A DNA stretch of 64,000 bases, from contig CAADGV010000040.1 in the NCBI GenBank assembly GCA_900696645.1, positions 1-64,000 of the forward strand, read 5' to 3'. Below the pieces are notes generated by a model that saw nothing but the letters and a program-made list of their open reading frames with translations, did not search any database and was not told the DNA's origin. The translations under genes were made by a program, and so were the position numbers. This DNA comes from an uncultured Chlorobiota bacterium (lineage in GTDB: Bacteria > Bacteroidota > Ignavibacteria > UBA10030 > UBA6906). Below, piece after piece: positions 23,977-31,775 of the stretch. Position 1 is the stretch's first letter. Each line of letters starts with the position of its first letter.

Positions 23977-25089
23977 CTATGCGTGCAGCATTTCTTCAGC
24001 CAGATTAAACGCTTTCATTTTCAATTGCTCACCACGGCCAAACCAAATGGAATTCAAGCGCGTCGCCGAATCCCCGTCCGACATGATGTGGTCCGTATAT
24101 TCAGTTACGCTGTTGAAGGCCCCCCACAATGTTCCGCGTGCGAGATATGCACCCTGCCCGGAGTCATGAAGCCGGAGCACGCTATTTCGGATTGCTTCGG
24201 TTCGTGCGGTGTTTTCCGCTTCTTCATTGTCGGGAACCAACGCTTGTACGTACTTCCGCAATTGGTGCTCGGATATCCTCTTTGCCGCCATGCGGTTGAA
24301 CATGACATCGAGCTGCTCGAATACAGAGCTCGACATTCCGAATGCTGTCAATGCTTGTTCCAGGTGTTCCGCCGTGTTCAGCGTATGACTGATGCAAAGT
24401 TCCCCCGCCCCTTGCAATGCAGAGGTCAACGTATTGTTGCAGACGACACGGATTGGAGTAACTCTCACCCGAACCTGCGGACTGCCGTCGTGACTATTTG
24501 TAAGGAGAAGATATTTATTAACGATGTCATTGCCGTTTACCTTAATGAAGCCCGGCAGTTTGGCGAGAATCCACACACACTCACCCCGACCGAAAACTCC
24601 GGCAGTGTCGTACACCGCCTCTTGTTCTTTCACCAACGTGTCAAAGAATACAAAGGCATCCCTGTTGTGAATCGGTTGATAGCTTTCCCTGACAATGCCC
24701 AGAACATCCCCGGTATCTGTTCGCATCGTTGCATACGCATCCTGCTGCAAACCCGTATCCAACTTGAGTGGATTCTTTACGACGGTGTAATCCAACAAGG
24801 CCGTCTGTATTGCATCGCGTGAAGTCATAGGGTGATTCAACTCGATTCCTACATTCTGCCACGGCGGCGGCCCAGTATCAGGATATGGGGAGGAAGTTCG
24901 CGGAACACGCAGGCGTAGTCGGCGCAAAGTTGTTTCCGTCACTGTGGAATGAAACGATGAATGGCCCTCGGCAACAATATTGAAAAGGGGAACGTACTCT
25001 CCTGACAATGTCTCCTGCCACCCAAGAAAAGCCGCATCCGAATCTGTACCCGGGGGATGCCTATGTTCTGTTCTCATCTCTGTACGCAT
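23977..25089 (-). CDS. DUF932 domain protein (phage/plasmid-related family)
   Basis: 370 residues. The region from about residue 95 on (VVKNPLKLD, REYQPIHNRDAFVFFDTLV-like segments, VCNNTLTSAL, ending NSIWFGRGEQLKMKAFNLAEEMLHA) matches DUF932, a family frequent on phages and plasmids with no established activity. The first ~90 residues (FLGWQETLSGEYVPLFNI and onward, then a Pro-rich stretch) are an extra N-terminal segment, not part of DUF932. There is no signal peptide. No integrase or other phage gene is adjacent, so it may be an isolated remnant of transfer or a resident gene. Confidence 0.75.
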   Translation of the reverse strand: MRTEMRTEHRHPPGTDSDAAFLGWQETLSGEYVPLFNIVAEGHSSFHSTVTETTLRRLRLRVPRTSSPYPDTGPPPWQNVGIELNHPMTSRDAIQTALLDYTVVKNPLKLDTGLQQDAYATMRTDTGDVLGIVRESYQPIHNRDAFVFFDTLVKEQEAVYDTAGVFGRGECVWILAKLPGFIKVNGNDIVNKYLLLTNSHDGSPQVRVRVTPIRVVCNNTLTSALQGAGELCISHTLNTAEHLEQALTAFGMSSSVFEQLDVMFNRMAAKRISEHQLRKYVQALVPDNEEAENTARTEAIRNSVLRLHDSGQGAYLARGTLWGAFNSVTEYTDHIMSDGDSATRLNSIWFGRGEQLKMKAFNLAEEMLHA

Positions 25090-25323
25090 TCTAGGCTGTT
25101 GGTTTAGCTACTTGCTTTTCCCCTGACCGCCACAAGCAGGTGAGAAAACACCTGTTCTGACGCATGAAACGGCAGATTTCCACATATACTCTGTGTGTAC
25201 ATAATACCACAAAATGCGATACAGCAAATCCATCTAAAGATTGAAAAAGGAGTTAGACCTCTTCTGCATCGTGCTGTTCATATGAGGGATGCAGAAACAG
25301 GCAGTTTGTGGGGTTCAACCGAT

Positions 25324-25470
25324 TCATCGACCGATAGACCCGTCACAGAACTCGGTTCGTGTTCTGGTGGAATGCACATCCGCCTGTCGCGCCTCAACTA
25401 TGAACATCACAGAAAAGACCACGACAAACAGCAGGATGAGCAGTGTGTTTCTGTCAACCGCACGCCTCAT
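25324..25470 (-). CDS. Small single-span membrane protein
   Basis: 48 residues starting MRRAVDRNTLLILLFVVVFS, with a strong AGGAGG six nt before the ATG at 25470. One hydrophobic helix (about residues 9-26) is preceded by Arg residues, and a short polar tail contains one Cys. No family was recognised. The excellent ribosome site and the membrane helix support a real gene despite its size. Confidence 0.55.
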   Translation of the reverse strand: MRRAVDRNTLLILLFVVVFSVMFIVEARQADVHSTRTRTEFCDGSIGR

Positions 25471-25502
25471 AGATATCCTCCTCTTGGAGCATTATATTCT
25501 CA

Positions 25503-25724
25503 TCAGGCAGTCAGAAGTTTCTTCCTGCCAAGAATGAGGATAACGCCTCCAACAGCCATGACTCCGATTCCGACGTATGGTTGCCAGTTGACTGTGTGAG
25601 GCTTGTCTACAGTGATCTCGAGTTCTCCCAAGTCCACAATTTTTTCTCTCGTCATATAGGTGATACCTGTATAGAGGGTCATTACAAAACCCACGATGAG
25701 GATGACGATGCCGACTGTTTTCAT
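25503..25724 (-). CDS. Two-span small membrane protein
   Basis: About 73 residues from the ATG at 25724, with AAGGAA seven nt upstream. The first helix (TVGIVILIVGFVMTLYTGI) leads into a short periplasmic beta segment with ITVDKPHTVNWQPY, then a second helix (VGIGVMAVGGVILILG) and a basic end (RKKLLTA). Similar unnamed proteins are widespread in Bacteroidota; function unknown. It follows the lipoprotein gene by 35 nt and is probably co-transcribed with it. Confidence 0.7.
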   Translation of the reverse strand: MKTVGIVILIVGFVMTLYTGITYMTREKIVDLGELEITVDKPHTVNWQPYVGIGVMAVGGVILILGRKKLLTA

Positions 25725-25759
25725 GATATTGTTCCTTTCGTTGATATGTGCCGATCTCA

Positions 25760-26104
25760 TTATTTACCTTGTGCATCCACTCTCAGTGTCGGAGGGTCTC
25801 CACCCAGAACAATAATCATGTAGTCGTTATTGTTTGAAGCGTTGAACGCAGCCGTAGGAGAAACCGACTCATTCTGAATGACTGCTGTGACAACAATACT
25901 TCCCTCGGTGATAGCTTGAAGGTTACTCATCGTTCCGGGTTCGACATCGTTATGATTGATGGTGTTCCCATTCGCCTGCTTGATTTGTACATTGGCTTTT
26001 GTGGTCCGTTGGTTGGCCACCCGGACGCCGGGCGGATCATCTGAGCATCCAATGACGGATGAAAGGATAATCAGTGCAGCAACAGTTGTTAAGATGCTTT
26101 TCAT
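25760..26104 (-). CDS. Small lipoprotein
   Basis: 114 residues. The signal peptide has the lipobox SVIGC. The mature ~95 residues are beta-rich (VRVANQRTTKANVQIKQA and NDYMIIVLGGDPPTLRVDA), perhaps a single sandwich domain. No family was recognised. It lies between the atypical receiver protein and a small membrane protein. Confidence 0.65.
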   Translation of the reverse strand: MKSILTTVAALIILSSVIGCSDDPPGVRVANQRTTKANVQIKQANGNTINHNDVEPGTMSNLQAITEGSIVVTAVIQNESVSPTAAFNASNNNDYMIIVLGGDPPTLRVDAQGK

Positions 26105-26187
26105 TTTTTCCTCTCTTATGTATCGATAATCCTCAATACCTCGAGCTTCCAGAAAAAACTATTTCCTTGCCGTAAGAAGTAGAGTGC

Positions 26188-26946
26188 TCATGTGACATGT
26201 TCTGTAAGGTGAGTGACGCTCGAAAGCCAAATTACCGCCTCTTCAAAAACTGTGAATGCCCTGACCTCGAAACCCCGGTTTCGTGCAACGGTTTCAAAGA
26301 ACGATGCCTGATTTGTGTATTCATCATCCCGGACGAGCACGGCCGTTTTCCTTCGGAAAGTGCCATCGTAGTGGGAAAGCTCGGAAGCAAGTTCATAAAT
26401 GTCGACGGTTGACAACCGAGATTTCACATCACGAAGGTCAATAAGGACAGTGTAGTCTTGAAGATCAACACCGATAGCGGCAATTTGGGCGAACCCTTGC
26501 CTGCTGGAATGCAGATCGATTTCGCCGGTTAGTGTGCTTCTTATGAAATCCCCAGCCCTAATGATCTGGAGTTTGAGGCTTCTCTGAGATCGATCAGAGA
26601 GTGCATGCTCGATGGACTTCAGGAGATACTCGGGGTTATACGGCCTTGTAATATCACTCTTTGTCCCGTGAACCGAACTCGTGACTGTATGGTCAGAACC
26701 CGCTGCTCCGGTTATCACGATTACCTTGGTTGCAACCCGGTTCTCCTTGAGGAACTCAAGAAAACCAGTCTTGCCGGGCAGTGCAATACCAAGCAGTATC
26801 ACATCGAACGAGTCACCGGCAACCAACGAGCGAGCGGCTTCAGAACCGGCCGCCCTCACTACACTGTAGCCGTTTGCTTCCAAAATCATTCGAACAGAAT
26901 CTCTCGGATCCTTATTGTCATCAACCAGCAAAATTCTTGCAGCCAT
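26188..26946 (-). CDS. Atypical receiver domain fused to a STAS-like C-terminal domain
   Basis: 252 residues. Residues 1-118 form a response-regulator receiver fold (ARILLVDDNKDPRDSVRMIL, VIVITGAAG). The phospho-acceptor position reads LLGIALPG, so the expected Asp is Gly (codon GGT), and the conserved Lys is Arg (ITRPYNPEYLL). Phosphorylation at the usual site is therefore unlikely. Residues ~125-250 (STLTGEIDLHSSRQGF, YTVLIDLRDVKSRLST, RRKTAVLVRDDEY) resemble a STAS/anti-anti-sigma-like fold; this is a weak call. It lies 33 nt after the CsbD gene in the same direction, behind promoter element copy E. It may act by protein binding in a stress pathway (inference). Confidence 0.7.
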   Translation of the reverse strand: MAARILLVDDNKDPRDSVRMILEANGYSVVRAAGSEAARSLVAGDSFDVILLGIALPGKTGFLEFLKENRVATKVIVITGAAGSDHTVTSSVHGTKSDITRPYNPEYLLKSIEHALSDRSQRSLKLQIIRAGDFIRSTLTGEIDLHSSRQGFAQIAAIGVDLQDYTVLIDLRDVKSRLSTVDIYELASELSHYDGTFRRKTAVLVRDDEYTNQASFFETVARNRGFEVRAFTVFEEAVIWLSSVTHLTEHVT

Positions 26947-26979
26947 ACCGCCTCCGACACTTTTTCAGTTGTTTTGAAA

Positions 26980-27309
26980 CTACCTGCTTGTCTTGGATCG
27001 GTTTTTCACCTTCACCGTTGTCCTTGACTTCACGGAGTTCCTGCCCGCCTCCAACTGTTTGTTCAACGCCTTTTGCATTTCCGTTAGTTTGGTATTGGAC
27101 ATTTTCAACTGCTCAACAACCTTCTTGAATTCAGTGACTTGACGTTTGGCTTCCTCTTTGGCAACTCCGTATTTTTCTTGAAGCTTTCCGACGAGTTCCT
27201 CGTGCTTGCCGGAGATTGCGGCCAGTTCGTCATTCATCATTTTCCCCCAATGGCTCACAGCTTTTCCACGTCGTTGTTTCCATTGTCCTTCAATACGATC
27301 CCAACCCAT
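26980..27309 (-). CDS. CsbD-family stress protein with coiled-coil extension
   Basis: 109 residues. The first ~60 match CsbD: WDRIEGQWKQRRGKAVSHWG, then DELAAISGKHEELVGKLQEK and YGVAKEEAKRQV. The usual family protein ends there; here a ~45-residue Lys-rich, coiled-coil-like tail follows (VVEQLKMSNTKLTEMQKALN, then a basic end). CsbD proteins are general stress proteins of unknown mechanism in Gram-positive and Gram-negative bacteria. Copy E of the shared promoter element starts 67 nt upstream, so it is a likely stress-regulon member. Confidence 0.8.
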   Translation of the reverse strand: MGWDRIEGQWKQRRGKAVSHWGKMMNDELAAISGKHEELVGKLQEKYGVAKEEAKRQVTEFKKVVEQLKMSNTKLTEMQKALNKQLEAGRNSVKSRTTVKVKNRSKTSR

Positions 27310-27375
27310 TGTTATAGCTCCTTTCGTTACAGTAGGTTAACCCAGAACAGACTACACCATTAAGTACTCTGAACA

Positions 27376-27437
27376 AGTATACACATGATCATGCGTGATT
27401 GAAATACACCAAAGGGATGAAAGTGTAGTTAGTCCTT
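27376..27437 (-). promoter_or_regulatory. Repeated promoter element, copy E
   Basis: The element occupies 27403-27437 (minus strand AAGGACTAACTACACTTTCA, then TCCCTTTGGTGTATT). The -10-like TATACT is at 27376-27381, spaced 36 nt from CACTTTCA. It precedes csbD. Confidence 0.7.
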
Positions 27438-27566
27438 CTGATGAAAGAAGTTCATGTGATTTGGTCAGGTTGGAAGAAAACCAACTCTGACATGTGGGCA
27501 ATAATTCTTCAAGAGTAGAGTTCGAGGGAAGGAGCGTTCTGAGGCAGATTGCCGCTTGAAACAAAT

Positions 27567-27593
27567 CCGGACCCGGAGAGTATCCGGGTCCGG
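27567..27593 (-). terminator. Terminator of the DUF4398/OmpA pair
   Basis: A perfect 10-bp stem, CCGGACCCGG against CCGGGTCCGG, with a 7-nt loop. ATTTGTTT follows on the minus strand. It lies 10 nt after the OmpA stop. Confidence 0.75.
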
Positions 27594-27603
27594 TGTATCG
27601 AAT

Positions 27604-28452
27604 CTATTGATTGGTTGTTAGTGATCGGTCGATGATGATCTCTACTCGCCGATTGTTCGCACGGCCTTCGGCGTTGGCATTGTCGGAAACCGGTCTGTCT
27701 TCTCCGATTCCCTGCGCCTGAATCAGGTCAGCCGGGTAGCCGCGTGAGATGAGGTACGAGCGTACCGCGTCAGCACGCTGCTGCGACAACTGTTGGTTGT
27801 AGCTGGAGGATCCTTGCGAGTCTGTATGCCCCTCAATAGTGAGTTTTCTTTCCTTCGTTTCCATCAGCGCGTCGGCAACCTGGTTCAACCTGTTCTGGGC
27901 TGCCGGCAGGAGCGATGATTTGTTCGAAGCAAAGAGGACACTGCCCGAAAGCGTTATGACAAGCCCGCGTGCCTCTTCTTTTACCGCTGCGAGTTTGGCG
28001 AGTGCCGCCTGTGCAGCAGCTGTTCTCCGTTCGGCGTCGAGACGTGCCTTCTGTTCTGCAGCAACTGCGCGCTCCGATGCGGCCAGATCTTCTTTCGTGT
28101 TCTTCATGATCTCAGTCTGTGTTGCCTGGTATTGCGTGTTTGCTTTGGCAGTGGCGGCATTACCGGCGGCGGTCATAGCAAGGGCTTCCGCCATCCGAGC
28201 TTTGCGGTCTGCGACATAGGCAAGATCGCGTGTGACAAATGATTTTGGATCATCCTGGAAAGACTTCTCGGCAATGGCAAGAGCCACTTGTGCCTTATGG
28301 AGTTCTGCTGGAACCAATTGCGCTGCTTGCCCTGCGCTTGCACGCTGGTACACCTGACGTGCGTTCACGAGTTCGGGCGGGGGTACACTTGCGGCACAGC
28401 CAACGAGCAGGCCGGCACAAGCGATGGTGACGAAATATGTCATGGGTTGCAT
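27604..28452 (-). CDS. DUF4398-OmpA fusion lipoprotein
   Basis: 282 residues. The signal has the lipobox LLVGC. An N-terminal DUF4398-like helical domain (about 22-110: ELVNARQVYQRASAGQAAQL, ELHKAQVALAIAEKSF) leads into a coiled coil (about 110-165, AAEQKARLDAERRTAAAQAA). The C-terminal OmpA domain has LTIEGHTDSQGSSSYN and GRANNRRVEIII. It is an outer-membrane lipoprotein binding peptidoglycan. Its start is 3 nt after the stop of the DUF4398 lipoprotein gene, so the two form an operon behind promoter element copy F. Confidence 0.88.
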   Translation of the reverse strand: MQPMTYFVTIACAGLLVGCAASVPPPELVNARQVYQRASAGQAAQLVPAELHKAQVALAIAEKSFQDDPKSFVTRDLAYVADRKARMAEALAMTAAGNAATAKANTQYQATQTEIMKNTKEDLAASERAVAAEQKARLDAERRTAAAQAALAKLAAVKEEARGLVITLSGSVLFASNKSSLLPAAQNRLNQVADALMETKERKLTIEGHTDSQGSSSYNQQLSQQRADAVRSYLISRGYPADLIQAQGIGEDRPVSDNANAEGRANNRRVEIIIDRSLTTNQ

Positions 28453-28455
28453 AGG

Positions 28456-28833
28456 TTACTTCCTTTCTTGGGGTAATTGGTTGTCCTGTCGGAGTTGCCG
28501 TACCCGTTCAATTGCCTGCGCGGCTTCCTTCTTGTCGGCATCGCCGCGAGAAAGCGCTACTGCCAGTTCGCCGTCAGCTTGGGCACGAAGCAGCATCGAC
28601 TCTGCTTCTTTCTTGTCTCCGTTTGCAGCAAGCATTCGGGCATTCTCCAGCCCTTCTTTTGCGAGTTGCAAATAGAGTGATGCGGTCGGAACGCCTGACG
28701 CTCCGACTTCCTCAGCGGCACGGATTGCCGATGTGGATGCCTCTTTATTGACCGCCGGACTGCTTCCACAGCCTGTAATCACAGTGGCAAAGAGAATACT
28801 CCCCGCCGCAATGGCCATGTTCAGATGTCTCAT
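28456..28833 (-). CDS. DUF4398-domain lipoprotein
   Basis: 125 residues. The signal has the lipobox VITGC. A helical hairpin-like domain (about 30-125: TSAIRAAEEVGASGVPTAS, LYLQLAKEGLENARMLAANG, then DKKEAESMLLRAQADGELA) matches DUF4398, which occurs in envelope lipoproteins of unknown function. It is the first gene of the pair with the DUF4398-OmpA fusion, which repeats this domain; the two may assemble through it. Copy F of the promoter element lies about 80 nt upstream. Confidence 0.85.
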   Translation of the reverse strand: MRHLNMAIAAGSILFATVITGCGSSPAVNKEASTSAIRAAEEVGASGVPTASLYLQLAKEGLENARMLAANGDKKEAESMLLRAQADGELAVALSRGDADKKEAAQAIERVRQLRQDNQLPQERK

Positions 28834-29135
28834 TGAAACCTCCTTGTTTGTTGTGTACGATGATTTCCAATTCCTTCGATTCCGGAATAGGAATCTCTAC
28901 TTGAATCCGTACATAGTCTAGCGATGATTTCCGCTCAATCCTATCGACCGAAGGGATGAAAGAGTAGCTAACTACTTTGGCGATGGGACTTTCGGTTCAT
29001 ACGTTGGCTTGGGGCGCGACTTTACGTGCGTCATAGAGAGGTATTGCTGAGAGGATGACACTACTCTCTATCGTTTCGGCTTTTGTGGAACCGCGACCGA
29101 AAGAAGAGGAAATGAGGGGTGATCTGAAGAACCTA
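28834..29135. other. 302-nt intergenic region holding promoter element copy F
   Basis: Apart from copy F (28915-28976) nothing is recognised. A plus-strand sequence near 29049-29080 partly resembles the element but lacks the -10 at the right spacing. Confidence 0.5.
28915..28976 (-). promoter_or_regulatory. Repeated promoter element, copy F
   Basis: The element occupies 28942-28976. On the minus strand AGTAGTTAGCTACTCTTTCA keeps the core and makes a near-perfect small palindrome (AGTAG/CTACT); TCCCTTCGGTCGATA follows. TAGACT, followed by ATGT, is at 28915-28920, spaced 36 nt. It precedes the DUF4398 pair. Confidence 0.75.
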
Positions 29136-29795
29136 TCAACCAGGTTGCAATTTTTCGCCGTCGAATCTATACTTTGCTATTTGCAGTCGGCTTCGCAACG
29201 CCAGTTTTTCAAGGATGTTGTGTACATGACTTTTGACGGTGTCCACTGATATCTTGAGTTCATGTGCAATTCCCTTGTTGCTGAGGCCGTCGGCAATCAG
29301 CGTGACAACGTCACGTTCCCGCTTCGTCAGGCGGACGGCACTGGTCGGTCGACTCTCGGACTTATAGGCGTGATCTACTACAAGTGAAAACAGTGAACCG
29401 GCAAGTGATGGCGGAATGACCTTTCCCCCTTTAACGACCATGCGAATTGTTCCCAGAAAATCACCTTTTGCCGCGTCTTTCATGACGAAGCCTGATGCAC
29501 CAGCCTCCACAAACTCTACAATGTCTGACTGGCTGGGGACAAGACCCATTCCCATCACCTTCACTTTGGGTAGTTCCCGGGTCATGGATTTTACGACAGA
29601 CGCGACGCTTTGATTTCGCAGTCCGAGATCTATCAGAAGAACATCGGGGGTGAATTGACGAGCCATTTGGAGGGCATTCGAACTTCCCGCAGTTGAAGCC
29701 ACAACACGCATATCCTCCTCGGCGTTGATAATAGCGGTGATACCTTCGCGCAGGATCCGATTATCTTCGATGAGGAGAATGCGGGTCCGAGTCAC
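29136..29795 (-). CDS. NarL/FixJ-type response regulator (receiver + LuxR HTH), first of two paralogs
   Basis: About 219 residues from the GTG at 29795, with AGGGAG nine nt upstream. A longer frame would translate the hexanucleotide tract as Gln-Lys repeats and is rejected. The receiver (1-~120) has RILLIEDNRILREG, the acceptor Asp in VLLIDLGLRN and the conserved Lys in GFVMKDAAKGDF. The C-terminal LuxR-type helix-turn-helix (~150-210) has LTKRERDVVTLIADGLSNKG and VDTVKSHVHNILEKL. It is nearly co-linear with the regulator at 31776-32435 (also 219 residues). It has its own promoter just beyond the KaiC-like gene. It is a candidate to bind the 35-bp repeated element (inference). Confidence 0.9.
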   Translation of the reverse strand: MTRTRILLIEDNRILREGITAIINAEEDMRVVASTAGSSNALQMARQFTPDVLLIDLGLRNQSVASVVKSMTRELPKVKVMGMGLVPSQSDIVEFVEAGASGFVMKDAAKGDFLGTIRMVVKGGKVIPPSLAGSLFSLVVDHAYKSESRPTSAVRLTKRERDVVTLIADGLSNKGIAHELKISVDTVKSHVHNILEKLALRSRLQIAKYRFDGEKLQPG

Positions 29796-29812
29796 CGAAA
29801 ATGTCTCCCTGT

Positions 29813-29860
29813 GTTTTTGTTTTTGTTTTTGTTTTTGTTTTTGTTTTTGTTTTTGTTTTT
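29813..29860 (-). repeat. Hexanucleotide microsatellite, (AAAAAC)8
   Basis: Eight perfect copies of GTTTTT on the plus strand (AAAAAC in the transcript), ending two nt before the ribosome site of the response regulator and downstream of its predicted transcription start. A perfect 48-bp tract is prone to slippage. Copy number would change leader length without shifting any frame. Confidence 0.9.
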
Positions 29861-29906
29861 GGCTCAAGTCGCTACCTATCACCGGAGAGCGAAATGCACT
29901 GGGGCT

Positions 29907-29935
29907 ATTATAGTGAAAGCGACTTCAAGAATCAA
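29907..29935 (-). promoter_or_regulatory. Sigma70 promoter of the first response regulator
   Basis: On the minus strand TTGATT (29930-29935), 17 nt, TATAAT (29907-29912). It lies between the KaiC-like stop codon and the (AAAAAC)8 tract, predicting a leader of about 105 nt that contains the tract. Confidence 0.65.
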
Positions 29936-29941
29936 CGATAG

Positions 29942-31678
29942 CTATCCAATTCCGGACTTCTTCGCAGAAGCATCGCCGCTTCGACTCTTGGACATCTTGA
30001 TTTTATCTTGTGTGAAGCGATAATTCGATGTTTTTTCAATTCCGATGGCTTTGAGCGCTTCCGCTTCTTCAGCCTCAAATTCAGACCGTAACACATCAAT
30101 CTGGGCTTCGAGGGCTTCACGCTTGCGGGCCAGGGAGAACTCCTTCCGCGAGAGTTCTTGCTGACGCAATAACTGTTCCGCGGCATCTTTCGCCTCCTGG
30201 GATAATCGGGCTGATCCTGTCAGGACACCATGCGATCCTACATAGACATCACGCAACTCGATACCTTGACTTGTCAGCTTGAACTCGCGGATCTGATTCG
30301 AGTGCAACATGCCGCGGGATTTAAGCACAACCAATCCCCTGTTACGTTCCCCTCCAATTTCGATATCACGCAGAATAATCCATGTATCAATCAATGATGA
30401 GAGATAGACCTCGGAACTCTCCAGGTTTTCGCCGGAAGTAAGACTGGTGAAGAAGGCAGTAATCTGTTTCATCTTCAGAAAATCCACAAGGCGCAGCAGC
30501 ATGGCTTTGACTTCATTCTGGTTCTGACCCGATACGAAAGCATTAATAGGGTCGAGAACAACGATTTTAGGCTCAAATGCATTGATCAAACTAATACTCG
30601 TCGTCAGGTGGGTTTCCAGCCCGTAGAGTGTCGGGCGTATGGCGTGAAACTGAAGCAAGCCTTTCTTCATCCACGGTTCGAGTTGAATGTTGATCGATCG
30701 CATGTTGCGGATAAGCTGGCTGGAAGATTCTTCGAACGTAAAAAAGAGTACGCGCTCCCCTCTCTTACACGCGGCCTCGACAAATTGCGAGGCGACGCTT
30801 GTCTTGCCCGTTCCGGCTGTACCCGAGGCAAGTATTGTGCTGCCGCGAAAGTACCCCTTCCCTGAAAGCATGGTATCCAGGCGCGGAATGCCGGTGGAAA
30901 TTCTCCTGTGGGAAGAAGAATAGTTCAGCCCCAGGGAAGTAACAGGGAGAACCGAAAAGCCATGTTCATCAATAAGGAACGGATATTCGTTGGTCCCGTG
31001 TGTTGAGCCGCGATATTTGACGACCCGCAACCGGCGAATGGATGATTGATCGTTCACGCGATGGTCGAGCAGCACAACGCAGTCGGAAATGTACTCTTCA
31101 AAACCAAGACGTGTAAGGGTGCCTTCGCCCCGTTCGGCGGTAATGATTGCTGTAACGCCCTTCATTTTCAACCACTGCAGCAACCGGCGCAATTCCGTTC
31201 GCAGCAACGCAGGGTCTGACAGCTCGGAAAAGAGCACTTCCACAGTGTCCAGAACAACCCGCTTCGCGTTGATGCTTTCAATTGCATGATGGATCCTGAC
31301 AAACAAGTCCGCCAAATCACCTTTGCCGTTCTTCTCGATTTCACCCCGGTCAACATGAATGTGTTCAAGCCAGATCTTTTTGTGCTTCACAAGATTGTCC
31401 AAATCGATCCCCAACGAAGCAACGTTGACTGTAACCTCTTCTGCTGTTTCCTCAAACGAGATAAAGACGCCCGGTTCATTGCATTGCGTTGCTCCGCGAA
31501 CCAGAAATTCCATGGCAAAAAGAGTCTTTCCACAGCCTGCTTCGCCGCAGACAAGCGTCGGCCTGCCTTTCGGTAACCCCCCGCCCGTGATTTCGTCGAA
31601 CCCTACAATGCGTGTGGGAGTTTTGGGGAGGACATTCCGATATAGTTGTGATTGTTTTTTCTTCACAGTAGTTTTCAT
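29942..31678 (-). CDS. KaiC-like double-domain ATPase
   Basis: 578 residues. There are two RecA-type KaiC domains: domain 1 with Walker A GEAGCGKT (45-52) and the Glu pair in ISFEETAEE (76-77); domain 2 with GTAGTGKT (286-293) and FTFEESSSQ (316-317). The KaiC phosphorylation segment aligns as EVYLSSLIDTWIIL, with Ser-Ser (about 427-428) at the S431/T432 positions, so autophosphorylation is possible. A C-terminal coiled coil (~490-545, Glu/Lys-rich) is followed by a basic tail. No kaiA or kaiB is nearby. Two LuxR-type regulators flank it. Many such non-cyanobacterial KaiC proteins act in signalling or stress rather than as a clock; the exact role is unknown. Confidence 0.85.
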   Translation of the reverse strand: MKTTVKKKQSQLYRNVLPKTPTRIVGFDEITGGGLPKGRPTLVCGEAGCGKTLFAMEFLVRGATQCNEPGVFISFEETAEEVTVNVASLGIDLDNLVKHKKIWLEHIHVDRGEIEKNGKGDLADLFVRIHHAIESINAKRVVLDTVEVLFSELSDPALLRTELRRLLQWLKMKGVTAIITAERGEGTLTRLGFEEYISDCVVLLDHRVNDQSSIRRLRVVKYRGSTHGTNEYPFLIDEHGFSVLPVTSLGLNYSSSHRRISTGIPRLDTMLSGKGYFRGSTILASGTAGTGKTSVASQFVEAACKRGERVLFFTFEESSSQLIRNMRSINIQLEPWMKKGLLQFHAIRPTLYGLETHLTTSISLINAFEPKIVVLDPINAFVSGQNQNEVKAMLLRLVDFLKMKQITAFFTSLTSGENLESSEVYLSSLIDTWIILRDIEIGGERNRGLVVLKSRGMLHSNQIREFKLTSQGIELRDVYVGSHGVLTGSARLSQEAKDAAEQLLRQQELSRKEFSLARKREALEAQIDVLRSEFEAEEAEALKAIGIEKTSNYRFTQDKIKMSKSRSGDASAKKSGIG

Positions 31679-31775
31679 GATGATCTCTTGGTTTTCCTCC
31701 CTATGTTGTGATATGAATTTCGATTGGCAGTAATAACGACGTGCCGGTCAGCAATACTCTCGTGTCCTTCGGTAA

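Noticed and set aside
29049-29082. Plus-strand sequence resembling the 35-bp element (CACTACTCTCTATCG and onward)
   Set aside because: It needs a gap to align, points the other way and has no TANACT at 36 nt.
29796-29882. N-terminal extension of the first response regulator with Gln-Lys repeats
   Set aside because: It is the translation of the (AAAAAC)8 tract. A GTG with a good ribosome site follows the tract, and the paralog at 31776-32435 starts at the same point.
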